Assembly (NCBI GenBank): GCA_015832175.1
Contig: WJXW01000004.1
Location: 4,030,001-4,094,000, forward strand
Source: Paraphaeosphaeria minitans
Lineage: Eukaryota > Ascomycota > Dothideomycetes > Pleosporales > Didymosphaeriaceae
Direction of reading: 5' to 3'
Length of the DNA: 64,000 bases
The position numbers were made by a program, and so were the translations under genes. The notes under the pieces were generated by a model that saw nothing but the letters and a program-made list of their open reading frames with translations, ran no database searches and was not told the origin of the DNA. Numbering within the stretch: position 1 is the stretch's first letter; each line of letters begins with the position of its first letter. Below are positions 10,620-20,913 of this stretch, piece by piece.

Positions 10620-10913
10620 GTTCCACCATATTGTTTCGGTCCCGTCGTAAATACTTTCCGTCCTCGAAATCCCACCTTTGGCAGTTGGTTTCCGCGAGAG
10701 TAGGTCACGTGCCGTACCTCGATCCATTTGAGCAAGAGCCACCCAGGCGGCTCAACCCTGCAAGCTGCTGCTGAAGCCGCTCACCCACCGTTAGACTAGT
10801 CTTCGAACAGCAATCCGCGGCAATCGTGTATCAACACCAACCAATACTATACTTTCACGGGAAAACCGCACAGATCTACAGCGACATAATGCAAGAACAA
10901 CGAAAGTACCCAG

Positions 10914-10921
10914 TATATAAG
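10914..10921 (+). promoter_or_regulatory. TATA box of RING gene
   Basis: TATATAAG lies 144 bp upstream of the ATG at 11065; the spacing suits a TATA box with a leader of about 110 nt. Confidence 0.5.
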
Positions 10922-10993
10922 ATATTTCTTCTCTTTTCGAACGCTGGGTCAAATCACCTAGCACTGCTACAACTGCAGATCAACACCTTCTGA

Positions 10994-11061
10994 TATCCCG
11001 GCCTAAGAAGCGTCAACCCCTTTCCGGTATCCCAGCCTAAGAAGTGTAAACCCCTGAAGCT
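10994..11061 (+). repeat. 34-bp imperfect direct repeat in 5' leader
   Basis: Two adjacent copies each start TATCCC(G/A)GCCTAAGAAG and continue GTxAACCCC. The second copy ends 3 bp before the ATG of the RING gene. Confidence 0.7.
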
Positions 11062-11064
11062 AAA

Positions 11065-12069
11065 ATGCCGTCGTATCCTCCAGGAACCCTTGACAACGAT
11101 ATCGCACCAATCGACTCCGCCATCATCAACTCGTTCCGAAATGACTTTCGAAACACCTGGATCGACATGTCCTACGAACAGGAGCCTTTGGATGACTTCC
11201 TCATGTTGTTGGTTCAGCCTGCGCTTCGCCCCATGAGTGACGACATCCGGGCAAGCTATCAGTTGTACCTTCCCAGCTCGGTGTGGGAAGACTTGCCCTA
11301 CCAACCAGACACAAAGTTCGAGATGCTGATCCGACACTTCGAATTCATCCAGGGCCTCTTTCTGGCCGATCAAGCCGGTGCGACGCTATCATGGGTGCGT
11401 GTGATCTACTACATCTACTTTGCGCGTTCGCTTCTGGAGCGAAATCCCGCGCTTGAGCCCGACCTCATCAGTATCCTGGGCGAACTCGACGCCGCCTTGG
11501 ACATCCCGAACCCACCGCCCGAAGTCTACACTGACAAGTTCGAAAGCGTAGTCTCTTGGCTTCTCTCTCAGGCGGAGAGCATCCCCGGATACGACACCAA
11601 CGAACTTGTCATCATGAGCGTCGATGGCGTCTTCATGCATGAGGACCATGTCTCCGAGAACCGTCTAGAGCTCATCGTTCAAAGCTTCAACCTGCCCCAT
11701 GATGAATACCAATCGCAACTCGCGTTGGTCTGTGCGGATGAGAGCGTGCTGGATTGGGAGCTCGTGCCCGACCCGTTCATGATGGATGAGCCACTTGCGC
11801 CCGCGACGATGACGCATGAGCAAGCGCTGCAATACGTCACTGCCCTTGAGCACGTTGATATGCTCGGCCACCCATCAGCTACCGATCGCTGCCCGTTTTG
11901 TTGGGGGCTCTACGACGGTTCGGATGCCCATGCCGACCCTGAGCAGACCCACGATCTCACTGTTTGCCAGACGCCGTGTAATCACCTGTTCCATCGGGGA
12001 TGTCTCGCTCGGATCCTCGAACACTCATCAACGTCGTGCTCAGTCTGTTCCCGGGAGCTCGGCATGTAG
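11065..12069 (+). CDS. RING-type zinc finger protein, 334 aa
   Basis: Single-exon gene. The C-terminal 60 residues form a RING-H2-type finger: CPFCWGLYDG (about 276-285), a long spacer, CQTPCNHLFHRGCLARIL, then CSVCSREL at the end. This gives CxxC, C/H-x2-H-x2-C and CxxC ligand pairs, so E3 ubiquitin ligase activity is likely by family. The N-terminal ~260 residues are acidic and Leu-rich with no known domain. There is no membrane segment or signal peptide. The ATG is the first after a TATA box with a short direct-repeat leader. Its substrate cannot be inferred. Confidence 0.8.
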   Translation: MPSYPPGTLDNDIAPIDSAIINSFRNDFRNTWIDMSYEQEPLDDFLMLLVQPALRPMSDDIRASYQLYLPSSVWEDLPYQPDTKFEMLIRHFEFIQGLFLADQAGATLSWVRVIYYIYFARSLLERNPALEPDLISILGELDAALDIPNPPPEVYTDKFESVVSWLLSQAESIPGYDTNELVIMSVDGVFMHEDHVSENRLELIVQSFNLPHDEYQSQLALVCADESVLDWELVPDPFMMDEPLAPATMTHEQALQYVTALEHVDMLGHPSATDRCPFCWGLYDGSDAHADPEQTHDLTVCQTPCNHLFHRGCLARILEHSSTSCSVCSRELGM

Positions 12070-13271
12070 ATGTTCTCAAGTGCGAACCTGGATAGATATT
12101 GCGGATTCGAGAGCCCAAAGCAACGTGCAAGAACAATGTAGGCACACTGTATGTAAGTCATGATATCCCTTGGAAAGGCAGCTCAACCTTTCCGGGCATC
12201 GCTTTCGACAAAGAACATGCGGACTAGTTCCAAGGAGATCAAGCAGTCGGTCTGTTCCAGGAACTGCTGCTGAATGCGTGTCAAACCCAACCACAAACAA
12301 CGCCGTCATGCTGCCCTGCAAGCCCATCTTTAGTCGTGACTGTGTCGTCTAACCAACTCTCTTCTCGGCCATGTGCACTCACTCTGCCCAATGCGTCGTG
12401 AACGGGTCCCGTTCGACGAGTCGTTCACCCTTTCGCAAGTCAAGCATAGACTACCTACCTACTATAGCAATGCAAATTCTCCACCAGAAATCCGACCGTT
12501 TGACGTGAGGTAGAGAACCTTTGTGCACGAACCCAGGGACTCGAAGCATGGAATACCTACCTACCCATCCCTAAATACCTACGGCATCACTAGGATTTTC
12601 CGTTGCCGCGTAGGTACCCGTTCCGATACCGATATCCCCCTACCTACCTACTTATCGTACGGTACCTAGGTACGTACGTACCCATCATCACGAACCACGG
12701 TTCCGGAAGCCCGCCCAGAGTCTACCTACCAACCTAGGTACCTACCTACCGTCGAGACTACCCAGAACCAGCCAACCCAACACCTTCCAACGGAACCCCC
12801 GCTGGACACCGTCCCCCCGACGTCACTTCACCGCCACAACCCGTTCTTGCCAAGCCCGTGCGTCTCCGTCCCACCCAATGGAAACGCTGCCGACGTTTCC
12901 GCTCCGCTGGCGCCAAGGCCGTTTGTCGAGGTACTACCTAACCCCCGCGTGCTGCTATTTAGGTACCTACCTAGAGGTAGCCGCAACTTTTCGCTCTCAG
13001 CTAGAAGGGGCCGTCTCGGCGTTGCGTTTGGGGCTGCGCATGGGGAGGTGGGTAGGTAGTCTAGGTACACGATTGGCCCATGTCCATGTGGATGGGCTGT
13101 GGGCGTACGTCATGTTCCGAACTCGACTCGACCCTGCGTGCGTACCTAGTGTCCACTGGGTAGGTACGGTAGGTAGGTAGGTTAGTCTAGGCATGAGATC
13201 GTGGCGGAGAGCAGCATCCTACCCTAGGTAGGTAGCTAGGTACCGTACGGTAGGTAGGTACGGTATGTAGT

Positions 13272-13280
13272 TATATAAAA
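13272..13280 (+). promoter_or_regulatory. TATA box of Gly/Met-rich protein gene
   Basis: TATATAAAA is the strongest TATA match in the window. The next good ATG is 414 bp downstream, implying a leader of about 380 nt full of simple repeats, unless an intron removes part of it. Confidence 0.55.
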
Positions 13281-13323
13281 GAATCCCCAGTCCCCTTTGC
13301 ATTCACAATACAAACTCTTCATC

Positions 13324-13354
13324 ACCACCCACCACCACCACCACCACCACCACC
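13324..13354 (+). repeat. CAC/ACC trinucleotide microsatellite
   Basis: About ten CAC units in the inferred 5' leader of the Gly/Met-rich gene. Confidence 0.85.
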
Positions 13355-13454
13355 AGTCCAACGCGATTGAACTAGGGGGTCGCGATCCAACGCATACCTA
13401 CCTACCTACCTACACCTGCACCTACGTAACAATTTTTCATCTCGACTCACTCCC

Positions 13455-13480
13455 CGACGACGACGACGACGACGACGACG
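13455..13480 (+). repeat. GAC trinucleotide microsatellite
   Basis: About eight GAC units in the inferred 5' leader, between the CAC and CT tracts. Confidence 0.85.
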
Positions 13481-13515
13481 CCGACGACGCCTTTTCCCAT
13501 TGACCAAGCCCTGTC

Positions 13516-13650
13516 AAATTTGTTTTTCCTCTTCTTCTTCCTCTTCTTCTTCCTCTTCTTCTTCCTCTTCTTCTTCCTCTTCTTCTTCCTCTTCTTCTTC
13601 CTCTTCTTCTTCCTCTTCTTCTTCCTCTTCTTTCTCTTCTTCTTCTCTTG
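13516..13650 (+). repeat. CT-only tract, 12-bp units (ttcttcttcctc)
   Basis: About 135 nt in which almost every base of the plus strand is a pyrimidine, built of 12-bp units. It ends about 45 bp before the ATG at 13694. Long CT tracts are common near fungal transcription starts, but this one is unusually long and regular. Confidence 0.9.
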
Positions 13651-13693
13651 ATCGTCGTTTTCCACGCCCAACAAAGATACTACTACAAAAGCC

Positions 13694-13951
13694 ATGGGCT
13701 GCGGACCTTCCCGCATGTCGCGACGGGACGGCTACGTCGCGGGCCCTGCGTACGGGCGCGGCGGTCGGTATCCGGAAGTCGTACATGTGCATCACGGTGG
13801 GCCTGGGCGGATGGGGGGGCGGATGGGGATGGGGATGGGTGGCGGTGGAGGGGGGCGGATGGGCATGGGCGGGATGGGCATGCGGATGGGTGGTGGAGGT
13901 CGAAGAGGGTACGGTGGGGGTGGGGGTGGGTATGGGCGGAGGAGGTGTTAG
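13694..13951 (+). CDS. Small Gly/Met-rich protein with N-myristoylation motif, 85 aa
   Basis: The open frame starts MGCGPSRMSRR in a good ATG context (agccATGGGC). Gly2 followed by Cys3 and Ser6 is the standard signal for myristoylation plus palmitoylation, which would place the protein on a membrane. The rest is low-complexity: GRMGGRMGMGMGG-type repeats between residues 38 and 68, then GYGGGGGGYGRRRC at the end. No folded domain is present. The gene lies downstream of a strong TATA box and a long CT tract. It could be a small RNA-binding-like RGG protein or a structural Gly-rich peptide; function unknown. Confidence 0.6.
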   Translation: MGCGPSRMSRRDGYVAGPAYGRGGRYPEVVHVHHGGPGRMGGRMGMGMGGGGGGRMGMGGMGMRMGGGGRRGYGGGGGGYGRRRC

Positions 13952-14494
13952 TCGGGCTGCCGTGAGGATGCGAAGATGAAGATGAGAAGTAACCATCTGA
14001 GAAGATTAGGTAGAAGAACAGGGAGTTCATCCCACCCTTACCCTCGCGCTCTAGCTGGTCTACTAGGTTCTCACGTTGGGATCCCGTGGAAAGATGCGAG
14101 TGATGGATTGTCATCTGTCAGACACTTGCGTACGCGGGTGCTTTCTAGATGTCGACTCGCATGCCGCCCCTGCCCACCATACCCTGTAACCCAAGACGTC
14201 GCCCCCATCACAGGCGCCGTCTATCATGGGATGGGAGCTCGCGATGGCATTCCAGACGTCGCAGTGTCCTGAACCTAGCCATCACACCGCCTGCCACCCA
14301 CCTCTCTACCCGCCATATCAGAGGATCAGTGGCAAGATTCCTAGGGCTGCGCTCTACAGGGAGACGTTTGAGAAAGGAGTCGCTGATGTTTCCTACCACG
14401 ACGATCTCCTCACGGTAGAATCTGCGTGCGAGGCGCCGCGCCCATCTCCTCAGCTTCTCCCAGCACCCTTCTGCATCCCTCCTCCCACGCACGT
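13952..14494. other. Intergenic between convergent genes, nothing recognised
   Basis: This gap must contain the 3' ends of the Gly/Met-rich gene and of the Zn2Cys6 gene. No coding signal was found. Confidence 0.5.
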
Positions 14495-16117
14495 CTAAAT
14501 ATACCGACCACTCTGCTGCACCAACCGCTGCATTCCCTTCAGCGGCTCCATCGGCATCGGCGTACTGTACAGCCCCGGAATCCTCGCATTCTCATACACC
14601 CTCTCGCACCACCGGATCTCCTTATCCATCTTCTTCGCCTCGAAGTACTTGCGCGCGACCACAAGCGGCGTCAGGCTGCCAAGCCGCCCCACAAACCCGA
14701 CGTCCGTGCGGCAGTTGTATGGCACGCACCGGCAGCTGCTGTCGGCGTAGTTGCCCATCTCGCGGTCCCAGAGGTACATGTCCTTGGGTTCGAGGGTGCG
14801 GTGCTTCATGAGGAGCTTGAAGGTGTTGGACTGCAGGATGAGCAAAGACATCCAGTAGATCATGTAGCAGATGCCGGCGCCGAAGACGTAAAAGTTGTAT
14901 GCTGTGTCGAAAGTGCGATTTGAGCAGATGTCGGGGAAGCCATCGAATTCGTTGACGTCGACGGTGGTGTATCTGGGGCCGTGCTTTTCGAAATTGGCGA
15001 ACCATTGTTTGGCCCGAGCGGCGAGGGCGAGGGAGTCCTCGATGAGCTGGTTTGCGGACTCTGCGTCTCCGGCGGTGAGCTTGTCGGTTCGCTCCAGGAG
15101 GCGCGGTATCCGGATGCAGATGTCTATCAGGCCGACGTAGGGATCGACTTTAGAGGCTTTGGCGGTGACGGCCATCCACTCATCTGTGTCGAGCATTGAG
15201 CCTTTCCGCACGTGGTACCCGATGCTTAGCTGAATTTGCTGTGGTTAACGTTGGTTTTCGCTGCGAACACACGGGGGCGATACCGAATTATACCGTATCG
15301 CATGGAAGATCTGCATGCTGAGTCGGTTGCCGAAGGATTTTGGTCCGCGTTGCTTCAGTAGATGCAGCAGACCCTGAACGTGATAAAAGAATCCTTGCCC
15401 GCTAGTAATGCCTACAAAAACCTGCGTTGAACGTCAGATGTGGAGAGAAGCAGATACGGTTGAGCTACTCACTTCGTACAAAGTCAATAGATAGGTCGCA
15501 AGAAGCGTTTCGTCTTCCACTGCACGATCCGGATACTGGATCGTATTCATCATCTTCGAAAGCGCCGTCCCATAGAGCGATCTGGATCTATTTACCAGAT
15601 TGTAGTTTCGATTGGCCACAGCAAGTTGTGCGGCGGATAAAGCGTCGACCGCAGCCAAGAGAACATCGCTCGTCGCAGGAAGTTGCGGTAGCGTGAGCAT
15701 CAGTGCCGAAGGAGGCGGCAACGTATGCGCATCCGATCTGGGGAGATAGAGCCAGATCAACTCCCCAACGTGCTGCACACGCTCGATTGCAATCGGACTC
15801 ACTTGCCGTAACACAGGTGCCCCCGATGCCCTCGGTCTTGGTGGCTGCAGATGCTCAACCGCTCCCCGTCCCGAGTCTGCTGATGTTGGCTCCTCTTGCG
15901 TCTCCTGGTTGGCATATCTGTAGCGGTTGTCGTCTTCCTTGATAAGCGAGGGCCTCTCACTCTGCTCTTCAAACTCATGCAGGATGAAGGATTGGAGTGG
16001 GCGATATCCAGGGCATTTCGTGCCTCGCCGAAGACATGCATTGCATTCGGGCCTTCCCTCGTCGCAGCGGACTTTTCGTTTCCGACACTCGAAACAGCCT
16101 GTCGAGCGCTTTGGCAT
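14495..16117 (-). CDS. Zn2Cys6 transcription factor, 505 aa
   Basis: Exons 16117-15473, 15421-15284 and 15229-14495 (introns of 51 and 54 nt). The binuclear zinc cluster is at the very N-terminus: CFECRKRKVRCDEGRPECNACLRRGTKC (residues 8-35) with all six cysteines. The rest resembles the fungal_trans_2/DUF3468 regulatory region, with LLATYLLTLYE, FYHVQGLLHLLKQRGP, FGNRLSMQIFHAIRYNS and a long helical C-terminus. The protein should act in the nucleus as a sequence-specific regulator; the target is unknown. The neighbours (a small Gly-rich gene and SET9) do not suggest a pathway. Intron 2 was placed at GTATCG/TTCAG because this keeps the expected helix in frame. Confidence 0.88.
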
Positions 16118-17536
16118 TGGAACGTACCTGCCCTCTCAAGATGGCACTATTCGTCCGGGCAGATACTCAAAGCGTTTTCGGGTCGTCGGATGAGAAGCAG
16201 GCTATGCTCACGGCCCAGTGGACGGAGACATGCCATCGTACGTGCAGGTGGAGAAGGCCAGAATACCCTCGCGACATGACGCTAACAGCCAAGAAGTGCG
16301 CCGTTTCTAATAACGGCGACCAATCGCACTGTTCTAAGCGTCATGTGGACTGATGCCATGACGCCTCGGAGTTCTCGATAGGTATTCTTGCTTGGTCTTG
16401 CGTGTTTCCCACTCTCGGCTGCGGGTCGCCGGGAGTCTCCCGAAGAAACTCTCGTTGCCTCGTCAGTCCTCATTAGGGTTGGTCTTTGTACCTACCTACT
16501 ACCCAGGTACCTGTGCTTGCCGAATCCCACTTCTGCCATGCTCGTGGCCTCGGAGAAGTACGGTGGTAGAGTTCAGAACGGATGTGTGAAAGTAGGAGGG
16601 CCGCGAACAAAGACGGAGAAACCGACGATGCCGAGGATGAAGAGATGGGCTGATGACCTTGTGAGGACGAGAAGGGAAGGCGACACCCAGGATTCGGGGG
16701 TCAGCTAGCGTAGACACGTGACAAGAAGGGAAGGCGACACCCAGGATTCGGGGGTTAGCTAGCGTAGACACGTGACAAGCAAGGGCCGGGCCCGCCCTCT
16801 CATCCCGCAGACCTCGAGAGCCGGAACCCCCAGCGAGAGATGGAGCATGAACAAGAAGCCGATAGATAGGAGGCACTGCGGGAGGATGGAAGGGAGTCTT
16901 TATATGCTAGACTACGAGAGCCGCTGGTCCCCGTCAACGGCGGGCGCCACCGCACTACTGCATCAGTAGGTATGCCCGTTCGCTTCGACACGCTCTGTTC
17001 CCAGACGAACCTTTTTTGGAAGCTTCTGCGAACCCTCCGCGGTGCAGTCTCCAAGACGCAGACGCCCTATCTAGAGGTATCCATGCTCAAGCCGCAGCAA
17101 GTGTGGTAGGGCGGCACCGGGAATATTTCGAGGAGAAATAGCGCCGTGGCGTCCCCCCGTGTTGAGCAGAAGGAATTGCAAAGAGCAGGGTCCCCTCGAT
17201 AGTCACGACAAAACATAGGTACCGTGCCCTCGAAAACCCACCCTCTATGTGGTGATGCACTGCTGCAAAAAGAGCCCAATGGCCGAAACGTCCCCTCCGA
17301 AACAAAGTACTATAGCATCGTACAATGTCCAGAAAGATTGAATAAGCCAAAACGGCAGATAGCACCGGGGATATACTCGAGGCAATAGATAACCTCGCAA
17401 CTCCAATAAACACCAGCGAGCTTTATCTTCGGGAGCATCGTGATGGGAAATGCGTCCATCAGAGTAGCACAGCTGCTGTGTTGAATCATCTCGTACATGG
17501 TCGTGTGGAGACGCCGAATGTCGTTCCTTCCCAGAA
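16118..17536. other. Intergenic with 54-bp tandem duplication
   Basis: No gene was recognised. It holds the upstream region of the Zn2Cys6 gene, a tandem repeat at 16671-16778, a short CTAC cluster near 16491-16510 and the presumed 3' end of SET9. Confidence 0.5.
16671..16778 (+). repeat. 54-bp tandem duplication, two copies
   Basis: Copies 16671-16724 and 16725-16778 begin GAAGGGAAGGCGACACCCAG and differ at one base (TCAGC versus TTAGC), so the duplication is recent or conserved. It sits about 550 bp upstream of the Zn2Cys6 gene. Confidence 0.9.
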
Positions 17537-19600
17537 TCACATGGTAAGCCTTGTTCGCCTCCTCTTGCGGCCGCTCTCCACCTCCATACTCAATGACGAG
17601 TCACGGCAAGACCGCGGTGTTGAGAACCGCTCAATGATATCCTCCTTGAACTTGCGCCTTGGCTTCTCTTTCTTGATTTCCTTCTCTTCCTCGGGGTCCA
17701 CAAAGCGATGGATAGTGCGGTGATCGAGAACGCGCTCGTCAGTGTCGTGCTTACCCTCCCTATCCGTCTTGGGCCAGGAATATCCGTATAGCTTCGAATG
17801 GCGCTCGCAACGCGGACACTCCTTACGCGTTCCGCAATGGCTGTCTTCTTGCACGAATTGGTCGTCGCACGTCTGACACTCAACCCACTGGCGATCCTTA
17901 CCAGACAAGCGGGATTTCGATGTCATGTAGTCGCCTGGCTTGCGCGGGTTTTCTACCATGCCCTCCTCAGGTTCTTGATCTACTATCAGTGTCCCGACGA
18001 GATTGTGTACCATGTGGCGCGAACTCGACCGTGTATTCCGAGGTATCAGAGGCAGCTTCGGGCGCTTTCGTTTGACGATTTGCTGTAGCACATCGTCAAG
18101 ATCCAAACCGTCAGAAAGGTCACTCAGCTCGGACGAGGTATCGTTGGTGAAGAGCGAGGACCAAGGAGCATTTACCATTGTAATTTCGTCGCTGACAGTC
18201 GCAACACCTAGGGTTGGATTTTTTTGTATAGCATCAGGATCCACTTTGACCTTCGGGTTGTTCAGCCCCGATCCCTGCTCTTCGTCCACTGAAGTGGCGT
18301 CCGTAGACTGTGTTGACTTGGGCGAAGCAGCATCTGCTGAGGATTGAGGTGTCGTGTTCCGGGACGAAGAGTCGTCTTCGAGAACGATGTTGAAGAAGCC
18401 ACTGCGCTGATGGGTGCGCAGGTTTCGTGAAGTTGATGGAAGGTTGACAGCGGGGTCTTCTATACTGGAAACAGGTAATTCTTGTCGTAGACAAGAAGCA
18501 CTGATGGATTCCTTCAAGTTCGACCTTTGTGGTGGTGCGGTTCGTCTTGGAGGAGAAAGCGGCTTCGTGGTAGGTTCTGACTTTCTACGCTTGAACGCTG
18601 TGGTTGTTGCGCAATCGCCGGCTGCGCTGGGCTCTTCGTGCTTGCGCTTCCTTCGACGAAAAGAACTTTCTTCGTTATCGATGGCTGGCCTCTCCTTTTT
18701 TTCTCCCTCTCCATCATCGTTTTCGTCTTCGTCCTCGCTGTCCTCGATCGGTCTAAAGGGCGCCCATCCGTTCACCATTCGATCCTCGCAACTGTGGCAC
18801 AAGCACTCCTCATTGTCGATACCAAAATAATCCTCTCCGTACGATACTGTAATTTCTTCGCCTTCCTTGATTGGTTTGACCGCAACAATCTGCATACCAT
18901 CGTAGCCTTTCGTGGACAGCCTTGCGTTTGCGTCGCAGTCGTGATTGGCGAAACGCGCTGGACCAAGAAACAGAGAACGGGTCTTCTTTCGCGCGGATAT
19001 AACCAGACTGAAGTCTTTGCGAGCCAACTCCAGATTCTTCTCTTGCTCCTCGGTCATGGCGACCTGCACTCCAGTGAGGTACTTGATCTCTTCGCGGGGC
19101 TGGATGTCTCGGCGTGCGGTGATGGACGCCTCGTGGTCCGTTATGGTGTAGCGATTCGTCGTGGTGACCTCAAACGGGCAGTCCGGCAAGTATATAGAGA
19201 CATATCGGCGCAAATGCCTCTTGAAGTGCTCCCTGTCTGCGTCGTCCTTCAGCGTGGCGAGGAACTTCTTCAGGCCCGGCAGCTGGACCAGGCGATGCAT
19301 GGCCTCGGCAGAGTTCTTCTCGACAACGATGTGCTCGCGCAGGATGTTTGCAATGTCCTCCTCGTTCAGCCCTCTCGATCCGGAGAAGCGGCCGCCACGG
19401 TTCTTCCTGATGGTGGTCCAGTAGTAGACCTGCAGACGCGCCAATCAGCGGGTGGGTTCCATGGGTCCGGCGACTGGGCTGGCGCAAACGCAGCGTGTAG
19501 GACCTACCTTGTCGACGAGCGCATCTGTCAGTATGTCGTCGTACAGGGCCAGCTTCTCGAGCGTCAATGCGCCCCTTTTCGCCGTCTCTTTTGGAGCCAT
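17537..19600 (-). CDS. SET9: Histone H4-K20 methyltransferase SET9/KMT5
   Basis: SET9 methylates histone H4 lysine 20 on chromatin and works with the DNA-damage checkpoint. Exon 1 is 19600-19508 (MAPKETAKRGALTLEKL) and exon 2 is 19429-17537, separated by a 78-nt intron; total 661 residues. The SET domain spans about 110-240: ITARRDIQPREEIKYLTG, the cofactor/knot motif FANHDCDANARL near 191, then ITVSYGEDYFG and the Cys-rich ECLCHSCEDRMVNGW. The C-terminal 400 residues are charged and low-complexity, with a late CxxC pattern (QTCDDQFV...CPRCERH). Domain order and length match Suv4-20-type enzymes of fungi. It is divergent from uL14m. Confidence 0.93.
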
Positions 19601-20160
19601 AACTGCGCAGAGGTGTGATCAAGCCTCTTCTCAGGCCGCGCAAGCAAGAGCGTGTTTGCCGGGGGTGGATCGCGGTTGCTGTGCAAGCGGGCGGCGCGAT
19701 AGGGGTGGATGAGTGACGGATCAAACGAGGTCCAGCAAGTTTCTCCGTGCCGCTATTCGGCTAGTTGCTGCGAGAATGGGCGCAAACGAAAGGAGCGACG
19801 GTGCAGCAAAGCGCGAGGGGTGCGCAAAGGGAAGGAAAGGAAAGGAGAGAAGGAGAGGTGCAAATGGCGCGAGCGCAGGACGGTGTGAGGCTTGAGGCTG
19901 GGTGGATCAACGCCAACGCGGCCTGGCTTTCCCTTGCGGCTGCATCGGCTGGCCACTGGACGAGAAAGCGCGGAGAGCGACGGGATCAAGCGAGCTCGCG
20001 CTAGGGTGAATTCCTGGGCAGACGCCAATGCGCGCTCCACCCGACTGCAAACCGTAACCTGGGACGTCGAGCACCATCGCCAGCATCACAGCCCGCATCC
20101 GCGCCGAGACGCCGCTGGAACGAAGAAGCACTGCACCGTGGGACGCACGGTGCTTTCACA
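19601..20160. promoter_or_regulatory. Divergent promoter, SET9 / uL14m
   Basis: A 560-bp GC-rich gap between divergent start codons. I see no TATA box or other gene. Confidence 0.5.
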
Positions 20161-20700
20161 ATGATCCAGCTCAAGGTACGACACGCCCGCCTCAGCCCGG
20201 ACAGAGCCACTCATGCAGCGCAATCTAGACCCTCATCAATTGCATCGACAACTCGGGCGCCGCCATAGTCGAGTGCGTCAACGTCTTGCGCTCCAAGCGC
20301 CCCGCCAAAGTCGGTACGTGAGCCGTCAGCCGTGAGCCGTGAGCCGTGAACCGGGAGCCGGATGCCATCGCAGGGCGCCACCATGCTGACGGATGCAGGC
20401 GACCGGATCGTGGTAGTCGTCAAGAAGCAGCGCAACTTCGGCCCCGAGACGGGCAACAGCGTCTCCATCGGCGCAGCGAACAAAGTGCGGCGCGGAGATG
20501 TGCGGCACGCCGTAGTCGTGCGCACGGCGAAGAAGTGGCAGCGACCCGACGGCAGCGTGGTCAAGTTCGACGACAACGCCTGCGTGCTCATCAACAAGGC
20601 CGGCGAGCCCATCGGATCGCGAGTGAGCGGCGTGGTGGCGGCAGAGCTCAGGCAAAAGCAGTGGTCCAAGATTCTCTCGCTGGCCCCGATGCACGTGTAG
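20161..20700 (+). CDS. Mitochondrial large-subunit ribosomal protein uL14m
   Basis: Exons 20161-20175, 20229-20313 and 20399-20700 give 133 residues. The 15-nt first exon codes MIQLK. The joined protein reads [20 protein letters not shown], then [26 protein letters not shown] and [21 protein letters not shown], the standard pattern of bacterial-type L14 (yeast Mrpl38). L14 sits at the subunit interface of the ribosome and contacts the small subunit. Lack of the cytosolic L23 signature and the short N-terminus favour the mitochondrial form. Intron 2 (85 nt) is partly made of GAGCCGT repeats. Confidence 0.93.
20318..20361 (+). repeat. GAGCCGT 7-bp repeats in uL14m intron 2
   Basis: About six imperfect tandem copies of GAGCCGT/CAGCCGT fill the middle of the intron. 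Confidence 0.8.
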
Positions 20701-20913
20701 AGGGCAGCCAGGTCCAAGCGAAGGGAGAGAAGCATTGCATTTTCAGGAGTATGGGGGTATAGCTGTTGTACGAAAACACGTGTATGCCATTGTACAATAT
20801 CGCTGGGTATAAGATAGCATTCCGGACACCGTTGGTAGAGCCAAACCAAAAACACTAAACTCCATCCCAATGCTGAAGTCCATAGCCCGCGACGGGCACG
20901 TGCCGAAACCCTC

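Larger units (their letters stand above)
10291..11064. other. Intergenic with poly(A) tract and RING-gene promoter
   Basis: Holds AATAAA at 10570, a 25-A run at 10594-10618, a TATA box at 10914-10921 and a 34-bp imperfect direct repeat just before the RING gene. No further gene was seen. Confidence 0.6.
12070..13693. other. Long intergenic rich in CTAC/GTAG runs and microsatellites
   Basis: No gene was recognised. From about 12450 to 13410 there are more than a dozen CTACCTA/TAGGTAGG clusters with interspersed GGTACC. These are followed by a strong TATA box (13272), a CAC run, a GAC run and a long CT tract. This is probably the promoter and leader of the Gly/Met-rich protein gene. Confidence 0.6.

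Noticed and set aside
13447..13996. Long KKRKK, poly-Ser and poly-Glu frames over the CT tract
   Set aside because: They come from the CT microsatellite in several frames; they have no other support.
17067..17540. Hydrophobic minus-strand frames downstream of SET9
   Set aside because: Short, no domain; lie in the presumed 3' UTR.
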